A DNA stretch of 64,000 bases, taken from positions 43,493-107,492 of the forward strand of contig MU621102.1 in NCBI GenBank assembly GCA_025399215.1, written 5' to 3'. The position numbers and the translations under genes were made by a program. How positions within the stretch are numbered: position 1 is the first letter of the stretch; every line of letters begins with the position of its first letter. The notes below the pieces were generated by a model that did not search any database, was not told where the DNA came from, and saw nothing but the letters and a program-made list of their open reading frames with translations. This DNA comes from Globomyces pollinis-pini (lineage: Eukaryota; Chytridiomycota; Chytridiomycetes; Rhizophydiales; Globomycetaceae). Shown piece after piece: positions 9,970 to 20,027 of this stretch.

Positions 9970-12900
9970 ATGGCCAGTCATCAGAACCGACTTAATCACC
10001 CTCCACCTCAATATCAAATGCAACAGCAGCTACCCATTCAGTCTCCAAAACATCTGCCGGGTAATCGCATCATCGAATTAATGGACTCTTTGAAACATGA
10101 AATTGATATGCTGAATGAGGATTCTACCCTATCAAAACATCATCGTAAAGACTTGGAATTAAAATGTATTTATTCTTGTTTTTTTATTCACTTTTATTCA
10201 GTAACTGCCCAAATTAACGAAGTCGCTGCCATGAAACAGTCCTTGTTCGAACTGGAGCGCGTTTACTCAAACTCAAAGATTCAGTATGAAGAGGAAATTA
10301 TTAGATTGAGAAGAGAGTTGGAGAGTAGAGGAATCCCTTTACCAACTGCAAATACATCCTTGGATGCTAGAAACTACAGAAAACAAAGTATACTACCGGA
10401 TGGAATACCCCCTCCAAACTTAAACAACAACCCAAGGAATCCTAATACTCAAAACCCTCCTTTCAATAATAGTCAGCCCCCATATCCTCCAAATCCTAAC
10501 GCCCACCCTTCATACCAAGGTAATGATTACATACAAACTCTGTCTATTTACCTTTCGAAAATCATATTTTCAAATATCTTGATATGGCTAAATTTGAATT
10601 TTTTTCATTGCTCTTGTCCGATCACTAATTTTGTCAGACAAGGCTGGTTCAGAGAGACATCCAAAACAAATGAAACTCCAAGATAATAGTGGACAAATGG
10701 TTGGTGGTCCTCCACCCCACCTTCAACAAAGACATCGGGATTCTATTCCAAACTTGAAACCAGTTCAAGGGGTGCCACCAATGCAAAAACCAAGAAATGC
10801 AGAAGAATATCGCCAACATGAATTCAGACAATCACATTACAATGGACATGTTCCTCCTCACATGCAATCAGGTAAGTGGTGTATATTTCATTAACCTTAG
10901 GCCCTCCAGGTAATTTGTTAATCTTTTAATTTCTAGGTGCTCCTCCAGGTATTATTTCTTCATCATAATAACTTCCTAGCTCATCCACAGCAAGGTAATA
11001 ATATATTTAACTCACATTAAGGTCATCCGCCTGCCCAACGTAAATATTCGTATATCTCATCACTAAGTAGCGCATCCACAACATGCTCCTCCTCCTCAAC
11101 CAAAAATTGATCAAAGAGCTGGCGCTCCACCTCATCCAAATAATGGTATTCCCATTATTAATTCTTACCAAAAGGGCATCCTCCTCACCTTATGCATGGT
11201 GCTCCTCCAAATGCACATATGCCATATCCTCCTCCTCAAACAGTTTGTTCTTTATGTTATAATGCTAGGCCACCCCACCAGTTGGACAATATCCTCCTGG
11301 ACATGGACCTACTGCTGTGACTGCTTCCTCAGAGACCTGGAAGCAAGAGGATTTAACATTGGCCCTGCATGCACGTCTTCAAAAAGCCAATGTGTCTGTT
11401 GATTTATTACATAGTTTTGAGCACTCTAGGTATTATGAGAATTGCTAAATTTGAAAGCGTTGTTTGTTGTGTCAAATTTTCACCAGATGGAAAATACCTG
11501 GCAACAGGATGTAATCATTTTGCACAAATTTATGAAATATCTTCTGGAAGAAAGATTCTGTATTGATTGATAGACTCATTTTAGTGCATTGGTTGATGAA
11601 ACAATCTCAAAAGATGACGATCTGTATATTCGCTTTGTTTGTTTCTCCCCTGATGGTGTTTATCTTGCAACTGGTGCTGAAGACAGTGTCATTCGTATTT
11701 GGGATATTGTTAATGGTCGAATTAAGTTGAAATTACAAGGACACTCACAAGACATTTATTCGCTTGATTGGTCACGGGATGGTAAATTGGTTATCAGTGG
11801 ATCTGGAGATGGAACTGTCAAAGTAAATAGCTTCAAATGTTGATTAATAGGTTTGGGATGCCGAAAATGGAAACTTATTACGTACATTGACCAGTGATAG
11901 TGTTGATCCTGACAAGCAAGGAAAAGATTCTGGAGTAACATCAGTTGCGATCGGACCAAAGGATAGCAGATGTGTTATTGCAGTAAGAGAATGAATTCAT
12001 TGAATTTTAGGGATCTTTGGATGATATTATCAGAGTTTGGGATGTGAAAACTGGGCATTTATTGGAGAGATTTGAAGGACATGGCAATTCCGTATATTCC
12101 GTTGCATTTTCACCTGATGGTCGATCCATAGTATCTGGGTCATTAGACCAAACGATTCGTATTTGGGATTTTTCACCATCCACTTTACAAACTCTCATGA
12201 CTGCCCCTGGACCTCGACCTGAAGTCGCTGTGACCAAGCAATGCCGTCGATCTTTTGCAGGTCATCAAGATTATGTGTTATCGGTTGGGTACCCTGGATT
12301 AACATCATCAATTGGTAGAGTAGATCCACAAGGAAGACCGATTCATGATACCAGCTTTGATATCGAATGGGTAGTCTCTGGTGGTAAAGATCGACATGTA
12401 TTGTTCTGGGATGTAAAGGATACATCTGAAAAAGCAACACCTCTAATTCAAATGTCGGGCCATAAAAATTCTGGTATTGAATAGCTATGATTTATTAACG
12501 TTAGTCATTAGTGTGGCTGTTGGTCCAATTGGAGGAGTGTTTGCCACTGGATCTGGAGACCAGAAAGCTAGAATATGGAGAGTTTCTCGTATGCCTGTTT
12601 CTACTCCACCCGTTCCTCAACAGCAACATCAAGGACCACCACAAGCTGTGCATCAACCACCTACTTCTCAGCATCAACCACCTAGCGCACAACATCAACC
12701 ACCAAATCCACAGCATCAGCTACCAAACCCACCACCACACCAACCACCAAACCAACTACATCAACAGCCGCCAATCCCCCAACATCAACAGCCACCTAAC
12801 CCACAACATCAACAGCCACCTAACTCACAACATCAACTCCCTCCACATCCATCACAAGCACAGCAAAGTACTCACCATCATTCTCTTCCGCCACAACCAC

Positions 12901-13355
12901 AACAAGGGCATGCACCTCAAGGAAGTAACCAACCGTCAGGAGCACCTCCTAGTCCATGGGACCGTCGCACCTCTTTAGCAAAGGAAGGCACCCCAAGTTC
13001 ATCTCCAAAAGTGCCAGTCATAAATGGTTCACCTGGAACACATACCCTTCCACCAGTTTTATCTTTACCAAAGTCCTCACCTATAACAGGATCACCTATA
13101 TCGACTCCAGCTACTACTTCAAATCCTACCAGCAGTGGAGCACCTTCATCAAACCAACCGTCAGGTCCAAATACAAGTGGTGGTGCTGCAGCTCTCAGCT
13201 CATCAACCCCTGCTACATCTTCTCCTTTAGCTGCCCCAGCGCGACTTCCACCAGCAGAATCAAAAGTTGCTGTAAAAGAGGATATGGATACACCAATGCC
13301 ACCAGCAACAGAACCGCTTGTAAAGGCTGAAAGTGGTGAAATGGAAACCAATTAG
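9970..13355 (+). CDS. TUP1: Tup1-family transcriptional corepressor with many mini-introns
   Basis: General corepressor that works with Ssn6/Cyc8. The N-terminal tetramerization helices ([19 protein letters not shown] and onward) lie at residues 30-120, a Pro/Gln-rich linker at 120-360 and the WD40 propeller at about 370-705. The propeller carries the family signatures [20 protein letters not shown] and [14 protein letters not shown]. Fifteen exons give about 963 aa. Fourteen introns: thirteen of 25-36 nt and one of 118 nt (10520-10637). Four exons in the linker are only 9, 12, 15 and 18 nt (10901-10909, 10937-10948, 10980-10994, 11022-11039). Unusually, about 255 Pro/Gln/Ser-rich residues follow the propeller, where Tup1 normally ends. 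An AATAAA lies just after the stop. Confidence 0.93.
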
Positions 13356-13589
13356 TTTGGCAAATAAAACAAATTTCTTAATAATTTTATTGAAGTGTAT
13401 TGCTAATCTGGTCTGGATTGACTCCTCAGAGACGCGTGTCATATGATTATCTGGAACTTGTTTGAAACAATAAATACCATCACCTGCCAACCAGGGGTTA
13501 TGAAGCCATTCCAAATGATGATCTGCTGATTTTTAAGAATGATTTAAATGTAATTAAACTTTCTTACTTCTTTCTCGATGTTTAACCAT
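13260..13589 (-). CDS. Doubtful antisense ORF between TUP1 and the TLC gene
   Basis: A frame on the minus strand looks protein-like over 13514-13375 (WLHNPWLAGDGIYCFKQ...). It can be joined through a 42-nt GT...AG intron to an ATG at 13589. It overlaps the first bases of the TLC gene and about 95 coding bases of TUP1, and contains its own AATAAA at about 13385. No family is recognised. It may be a small gene, an exon of a non-coding antisense transcript, or chance. Confidence 0.25.
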
Positions 13590-14291
13590 ACATCAAATAT
13601 CATCAAAGATTCAAATATCATCAAAGATTCAAATTTGATTGGAACGTTCACTGATAACACTTTTTCCACATCATTTCTAATCTACAGTTTATTCCAATCG
13701 CTTTTTTATGGGTATTTTGCTACTCAATACCCGCAAACGTTTTCCAGAAATTCTCGACCATTAGCATGGCTATTGACGTGGTTGATTGCCATCATAATCA
13801 TTCCAGTTTCTGTGCCATTTGCCTACCATATTTTGATTCGGCAAGATGTTAATTGGATCAATAGTTTCCTATCTAGATCTATTGGTGCTTGTTTTGTGTC
13901 ATACCTTTGTGTAGACACTGCTGTTGGAACATTTCATTACCCTAAACAATTCAATACCTTATCCTATATCCATCATGCAGTTTATGTAATTATCATCATG
14001 GATTTTTGCCGTCATCAAGTACCTGGATTGTTGGGTCCATTTTGTGTTTTGGAATATCCAACTTTCTTTTTGGCGATTGGAAATATCAATCAAAAATGGC
14101 GTACTAACCTTGTATTTGGATTCTTATTTTTTTCAACTAGAATTGTTTATCATTCCTTTTTGATTTATCAGTATTTTAGATGGTTCACATACACACGATT
14201 TTGGGTCTATGTTGCCATTTCATTACCAATGCATATTCATTGGTTTAGTAAATGGGTTAAACAGCAATTTAAAAAAGAGAAGGTGGAATAG
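13578..14291 (+). CDS. TLC-domain multipass membrane protein (TMEM56/TLCD4-like)
   Basis: A 237-aa single-exon protein with six or seven predicted helices. TLC (TRAM-LAG1-CLN8) landmarks are the YLCVDTAVGTFHYPKQ loop, the paired His in SYIHHAVYV, the FCVLEYPTFFLAIGN motif and the FFSTRIVYHSF helix. TLC proteins bind or synthesise lipids; ceramide synthases carry a Lag1 motif that is absent here, so a TLCD4-type lipid-sensing or transport role is more likely. The N-terminus contains a perfect short duplication (IIKDSN twice) encoded by a tandem 18-base repeat. Confidence 0.85.
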   Translation: MFNHTSNIIKDSNIIKDSNLIGTFTDNTFSTSFLIYSLFQSLFYGYFATQYPQTFSRNSRPLAWLLTWLIAIIIIPVSVPFAYHILIRQDVNWINSFLSRSIGACFVSYLCVDTAVGTFHYPKQFNTLSYIHHAVYVIIIMDFCRHQVPGLLGPFCVLEYPTFFLAIGNINQKWRTNLVFGFLFFSTRIVYHSFLIYQYFRWFTYTRFWVYVAISLPMHIHWFSKWVKQQFKKEKVE

Positions 14292-14830
14292 TTTGTTTTG
14301 TTTTTTTAATACACGTTAATTTCACATTTCTAATTGCTTCTTGTTTGAATTAAATCTTTCAGTATACTATCTACAAACAAATGTATTTAAGGTTATCTTA
14401 AGATTGGGTGTGAAAAACTATAACAACTATCCCGATTAGGCAAACTTTGAAAAGTTTGTGTAATGACAAATGATACGATGATTCCTATTGCAGTATTGCA
14501 TCAAACAAAAAAGTAATCATTACACATCAGTTTCATAACTCTCTGGCGGCATGACCGCTGTGAATAATTCTTGCAAGTAAATGAAGATTCATGACGTGTT
14601 TTTTTGGATAAACTCCACCAAAGCCATGAAATCCACATACAATCAGAATTACACAAAAGAAAGCTGTTACAAAATGCGTCAGTTTGAATAGAAGATACGC
14701 TTAAGGGCACAGAAAAAAATGGGCTTTTTGAGGCTCCACAAAAATGTGGAGACTTTGGAAGTAAAGGAGAAAGCCCAAGAGTATATTTAAGAGCCACAAC
14801 TATTGCGAAAGTTCCAAAATAAAGTTACAA
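14292..14830 (+). other. Intergenic, upstream of tyrosinase 1
   Basis: About 540 bases. The last 100 bases carry a perfect hairpin (see 14734-14751) and a TATA-like TATATTTAAG at about 14783. A 98-codon frame on the minus strand overlaps this promoter and looks like noise. Confidence 0.5.
14734..14751 (+). promoter_or_regulatory. Perfect inverted repeat in tyrosinase 1 promoter
   Basis: CTCCACA-AAAA-TGTGGAG, a 7-bp perfect palindrome with a 4-base spacer, lies 80 bases upstream of the tyrosinase 1 start codon and about 35 bases before a TATA-like box. It could be an operator for a dimeric regulator. Function is inference. Confidence 0.3.
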
Positions 14831-16693
14831 ATGAACATTTTAATAGTCGCTTCCTTGTTGGCCCTACAAGTGTTGGGTCAATGTACTCAACCGGCTGTGC
14901 GACGTGAATGGAGACAACTTAGTCCAAGTGAACAGTCTGACTATTTGGTATTTTTGATTAGTGATTTATGTTAGGATGCTGTCAGATTACTGAAAAATAG
15001 ACGTCCTGGAGGTCAAGATGCTTCCACTTGGAATTACGACCAATTTGCTGATTGTCATAATGCCTACAGTCCAGCGAACCATGGAACAGTAACTTGAATT
15101 TTTTTAATATCTAGCCAATGTTCTTTCCATGGCACAGACAGTTTTTAAACAATTATGAAAAAGCACTTCAATCTGTTAAACCAAACCTTGTTGTTCCTTA
15201 TTGGGATTGGACCTTAGACTCTCAAAACCCAGGTGGTTCTGTTTTGTTCAGTCCAAATGCATTTGGTAGAAACGGAAACCCATCACAAGGTGGTTGTGTT
15301 ACTGAAGGTGTTGCCGCTGGTTGGACCACCAGTGTTGGAGGTTCCCACTGTTTAAGAAGATGTAATTCGTTCTCTGCGTTCTATCCACCTGCTGCTGTAT
15401 CCGGTTTAATCTCACGTTCTACTTCCTTTGCTTCATTGGCTTCGTCAGTTGAAGGTGGTCCTCATGGACAAATCCATAACCAAGTAGGTGGATCCTGTGG
15501 TGATTTCACCCAAATGTGGTCTGCTAACGATCCTATCTTCTTCTTGCATCATGGTATGGTCGACAAAATCTGGTGGAGATGGCAATCTCAATGTTCATCA
15601 TTTGAAAAACAATTTAACTCAAACCCTCGTTCATCAATGCCTCCATTTAGAGATACTGTTAGTGACATGTTGGACACACAAGGTGGTGTTCTTTGCTATA
15701 CTTGTAAGATATCACATTTATTCTGATTGTTTAGATAGCCGAAGTGCGGGAGACACCCCTTTGCAACTAAGTTGCCCGTCTGGTCAATTGCCTGCACCTG
15801 GTGTAAATGGTGAAATTCAAGGAAAGGGAAGTGCAGTACAATCTACTACTACATCTGCCAATGCTCAGCCTACTGCCACTACTTCTACTGAATCTGCCGC
15901 TTCTCTTTCATCTCCAACTGTTACCAACGACACTGCCCTCGATGCTGAGATTTTCTGGCTTGAAAAAGGAATTCAAGGACTATTGTCTAATTTGGACAGC
16001 TCTGCAGTTCAGTTCAAATCAAGAAAGAGTGTCAATAAGAGAGGACTTCTTAAAGAAGGCCAATTACAATATCTTGATCCAGTATCGGACACTAGTTCAC
16101 TTCCAATCGAAGTGACTCTGTTGCCAAGCCATACTTCCACCAAAGAAGAATCATACTACTTGACCTCTTCGATTCCAGCACCTAGCTCTGTAAACATTAA
16201 GCCAGTTTCTAGTGATGCTGCTAGTCCAAGTGGTTATGGCCAAGTCCCTGTCACCAACACTGAAACTATCGTACAGTCTACTACTCAAGCAACTTATGCA
16301 GCTGGGCTCAGCCCAACCTCAACCACTACTGCTTATGTTACTGCAACCACCCCAGATGTCATTATGACGTTTACCCCATTACCAATGGTACAGAGACCAC
16401 TCATCAATCTTCCATTACCTACATACACTTTCAACACCACCTACAAAATAGAAGCTCCAAAAGTTGGAGACTTGAATGATCAAATTCATTTAAGACACCC
16501 AGAATACATCCCAAAAACTTTTATCAAAAACATGATGTTGGATCCATATGTAGTTCGTGAAGTTGAAGTTTGGATGCAGCATTACATTGATGATCTCAAT
16601 AACAGAAAAGGTTATGTGTCTCCTGCTGCTCTTAAAAACTTTGACAAGTATAACTGTGAAAGTAAAACTCAACCAAAGCAACCAAACTACTAA
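14831..16693 (+). CDS. Secreted tyrosinase (copper oxidase) 1
   Basis: Oxidises phenols to quinones with a binuclear copper centre; fungal enzymes of this class make melanin-type pigments or crosslink walls. Four exons (14831-14947, 14975-15088, 15115-15703, 15735-16693), 592 aa. Signal peptide MNILIVASLLALQVLGQC. CuA His are in ADCHNAYSPANHG and FFPWHRQF; CuB His are in GPHGQIHNQVGG and PIFFLHHGMVDKIWWRW. After the catalytic domain come a Thr/Ser-rich linker and a conserved C-terminal domain (QIHLRHPEYIP... GYVSPAAL) shared with the two paralogues below. Introns are 27, 26 and 31 nt. Copper ligands all appear present, so the enzyme should be active. Confidence 0.92.
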
Positions 16694-16946
16694 TTGTTCC
16701 ATATTTCCAATAAAAAAGTTTCCACTTTAAATTTACGTTCTTGTGTCCATATTTTGTAAACTTTTAAACTCGATCGTGTTTACGTTTAAAGTGTATCAAC
16801 GACTCTTATAGACCAAAGAAACAAATTTTATCATGTAATTGATATTGTTAAATTTGTATAGTATTTGTATCAAATTCCAAGATTTGGGTTCAAAAACAGT
16901 GGCTTTAATACTTGAATGACTGGTTCAGTAGTTACAAAATAGCAAT

Positions 16947-18638
16947 ATGAAATTACACTACAGCTACAACTATTGGATACTACTACTATTACTGATAGTA
17001 CCATCCCTCAGTCAATGTACAAATATCAGCGTTCGAAAAGAATGGCGACAACTATCATCACAAGAACAAGAGAATTATTTGGTAAATCCAATTGTGTTTG
17101 TTTAACGATAGAATGCGGTTAAAGCGTTGAAGGCTAGACCAAGGTCCAATACCAGTGATTTGGCAGCTTGGAATTTTGACCAATTTTCTGAAGCTCATTT
17201 CAAGTTCAATTCTGCTAATCATGGAACTCCACTCTTCTTTCCTTGGCATCGTAATTTCATAAATTATTACGAAAGAGCTTTACGTTCTATTATTTCTTCT
17301 GTTACCATACCATATTGGGACTGGACCCTGGATTCTCAAAGACCTTCTCAATCAGATGTGTTTGCTTCAAGGTTCTTTGGTGGAAATGGAGATCCAATAA
17401 CTCAATGTGTAATGGATGGAATCGCTGCTGGTTGGCAAGTCAGCACAAACGCTAAAGGATGCTTGAAGAGATGCAATCAATTTTCTTCCTTTTATGGCCC
17501 TGAAGCTGTCAGTGATTTGTTATCTCGTAGTGATACCTTTGCGGAATTCCAGAATTATATTGAAAATGGACCACATGGTGCTGTGCATAATCAGATTGGA
17601 GGGTTATGTGGTGATTTTTCAAGTATGGCTTCCACAAATGATCCCGTGTTCTATCTACATCATGCAATGATTGACAAACTATGGTGGAGATGGCAAAGTG
17701 GTTGTTCCAGCAACGTAAATGCGTTCAGTTCCAACACAAATGTTGGCCTCCCACCGATGCCTTACAGAATCGCAGACATGCTTTCCACTACTAGCAATAC
17801 TCTATGCTATACGTATTCGCGATCCGCTGGAGACGTTCCACTCAATTTGGAATGCCCAAATGGGAGTGTTCAGATGCCAGGGCCAAATGGTGAATTGGTA
17901 GATAATAGAATGGATTCTAAATCAACCACTCTCTTTTCAAGTTCAACAACTGTATCTGGGACTCAAGCCACTGCTGGGGCAACTAGGACAGGCTCTTTCC
18001 CTGTTGTCTCCACAACCGCCACTAGAAGTAGTTCAACAGCAACACCAGTGATTTCCAAAACAGAAATTATACGAGAAGACGAAAAAAATCAGCAATGGCT
18101 AGAGATATCCATTCAGTCTCTGATTCCTGGTATGAAGGATATTGCAATCAATCCTCTTAAAATACAAAGTAAACTAGCAATCAACCAAGATATTATCATC
18201 GAGCCAAAAATCCAATTGGAAACTGCTAATGTTGGTGCTCCAGAAGATATTATCGAACCTAAAATCAATCCCTCAATTGAGCCTTCAACTGTTGGTATGA
18301 CCATGTCCATAGACCATGTGAAAAGGCCTCCTTTACCTATCTACAGATTTAATCAGAATTATACAGTCAAAGCACCACCTTGTCGTAACTACACAGACGC
18401 CATTCATCTTCGTCACCCAGATCCAATGCCCGAATCATTCATCAAGCAGATGATGTTGGATGAATATTATGTTAGGAAAGTTGAAGTTTTGGTGAAACTC
18501 ACCACTGATCGAATCAACAACCAACGAGGATACATCTCTCCTGCCGCCTTAAAATACTACAATACACATAATCTTTTGAATCGATGGAAACCACCTAGTG
18601 TCACATCCTCTACTATAAAATATGAAATCAAAAAGTAA
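16947..18638 (+). CDS. Secreted tyrosinase 2
   Basis: Tandem paralogue of tyrosinase 1, 553 aa in two exons (16947-17081, 17112-18638). A hydrophobic signal sequence ends near VPSLSQC. CuA: FSEAHFKFNSANHG and FFPWHRNF. CuB: GPHGAVHNQIGG and PVFYLHHAMIDKLWWRW. The Thr/Ser linker is followed by the shared C-terminal domain (AIHLRHPDPMP... GYISPAAL). Only the first of tyrosinase 1's three introns is present (30 nt, same position after ...YL). The upstream 250 bases hold the 3' end of tyrosinase 1 and this gene's promoter. Confidence 0.92.
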
Positions 18639-18802
18639 TAAAAAAAGATCAGTTATCAAATCTTGGATACATTGGTTTTGAATAAGACATTCAGATGAAT
18701 AAATGAGATTCAACAGACCATCGTGACAACTATTATGTCATCAGCTGTGATAAAATCTACTGCTCCTTACCCCCCCTACCGGCTAAAGAGTCATTCAATC
18801 AA

Positions 18803-19675
18803 ATGCTGTGTTACCAAGGGCCTGTAATTCTTTGTGAAATGAGCCCTGAAAATGACAACTGGGGTATGTGTGGTAACACAAAGAATTGTATAAATCATCA
18901 ATCAATCCCCAATATGGAGTCAATGGTTAACATCTATAATGGACTCCAACCGAGCAAACCTACCAAGGTTAAAAAGCCAATGAATTCTTTTTTCATCTAT
19001 CGACGTGAAATGCGACAACGTATCATTGAAATGTATGGTGTCAACAAGAGTCAAGATATTTCCAAAGTTGCTGGTGAGTGCTGGGCATTAGAACCAACGG
19101 AAGTTAAGCAGCATTTCCAAAATCTGGCTTTAATTCATCAATTGGAAAAAGAAGAAGCTGAACAGAAACAAAAGGCTGAAATGCATCGACGATATCATTC
19201 ATCACCAGTTTCAATGCCATCTTATCAATTGGATTCAGCAATGATGTATTCAAATAGTTTGCCCTCTTTCGATTCTCCTTTAACTTCCATCAACACCACC
19301 CTCAAAAATGAACAAATGAATTACTCTCCAATCTCCTCAAGTTGTCCAACCGGTAAATTTGATTACCATTTGAACTCTTCAAAATCAATAGAGAGTTTCA
19401 ATAGTGATACTTCAACAATTATTGAAAGTCAGCATGGTGAATCTTTGCCCTCCTCATGTTCTATTCAATCATCTGCCTCTAGTATTAGCTATGAAAGTCC
19501 AATGACTTTCCAAAAGTTGGATCTGAGTGAATTGACACCCAAATCAACATACAATTACCTTCCCCCTCCTCAATTGTCTCCTTTTGAATTTGAAAACATT
19601 GATGGAATCTATAACTTTGATTCACTCTTGTCTTCTCTTATCAAGTCAGAAACTGGCTTTGATATTATGTCATAA
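18803..19675 (+). CDS. HMG-box transcription factor (MATA/SOX-type)
   Basis: A 290-aa single-exon protein. One HMG box at about residues 54-115 begins VKKPMNSFFIYRREMRQRI and continues with the helix-2 sequence SKVAGECWALEPTEVKQHF. The PMNSFF(I/L)YR form is typical of the fungal MATA_HMG group, which includes mating-type and developmental regulators. The rest is Ser-rich and acidic, suited to transactivation. It sits between tyrosinases 2 and 3, so control of the cluster is an attractive guess. No neighbouring sugar/triose transporter or RNA helicase marks a sex locus. Confidence 0.85.
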   Translation: MLCYQGPVILCEMSPENDNWGMCGNTKNCINHQSIPNMESMVNIYNGLQPSKPTKVKKPMNSFFIYRREMRQRIIEMYGVNKSQDISKVAGECWALEPTEVKQHFQNLALIHQLEKEEAEQKQKAEMHRRYHSSPVSMPSYQLDSAMMYSNSLPSFDSPLTSINTTLKNEQMNYSPISSSCPTGKFDYHLNSSKSIESFNSDTSTIIESQHGESLPSSCSIQSSASSISYESPMTFQKLDLSELTPKSTYNYLPPPQLSPFEFENIDGIYNFDSLLSSLIKSETGFDIMS

Positions 19676-20027
19676 ATTCTTATTGACTTCTTAAAGTACC
19701 TCATACCCAAACCTCATGGAAAGGATAAAACGTTTAGACCTCTTATATCTTGTGGATAAATTGTAAAAAATAAACAGTTTGTAAGCTTAAAATCATTCTT
19801 ATTTACATACAGATGAGGAGATCTTTGAAGTTTAAGTCATTCTTGATTTAACCACTTTCATATAACACTGTGATTGAAGTTCAATTAAAATTGAACCATA
19901 CTTGAATATCTAGCAGTTTCCAATCTCTGTTCGCAGACGCGAGTGTTGGCAAGCTAGTGCTTTTATCTCTCACTTGAGTTCAAAACATGTTTTCAATAAA
20001 TACTTGAGCTATGATCAACAAAACAAT
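19676..20027 (+). other. Convergent intergenic region, no gene seen
   Basis: 350 bases between the 3' ends of the HMG-box gene and tyrosinase 3. It contains AATAAA signals for both strands and no coding frame. Confidence 0.5.

Noticed and set aside
10166..10201. Reading straight through the first TUP1 intron, which is a multiple of three and has no stop.
   Set aside because: The extra twelve residues ([12 protein letters not shown]) break the coiled coil, while GT...AG removal restores KLTAQINEV.
14501..14797. A 98-codon minus-strand frame before tyrosinase 1.
   Set aside because: It overlaps the tyrosinase promoter, TATA-like box and hairpin, and its composition is not protein-like.
18803..19675. 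Calling the HMG-box gene a sex locus.
   Set aside because: The expected flanking genes (triose-phosphate transporter and RNA helicase) are absent, and MATA-type HMG genes are numerous in early-diverging fungi.
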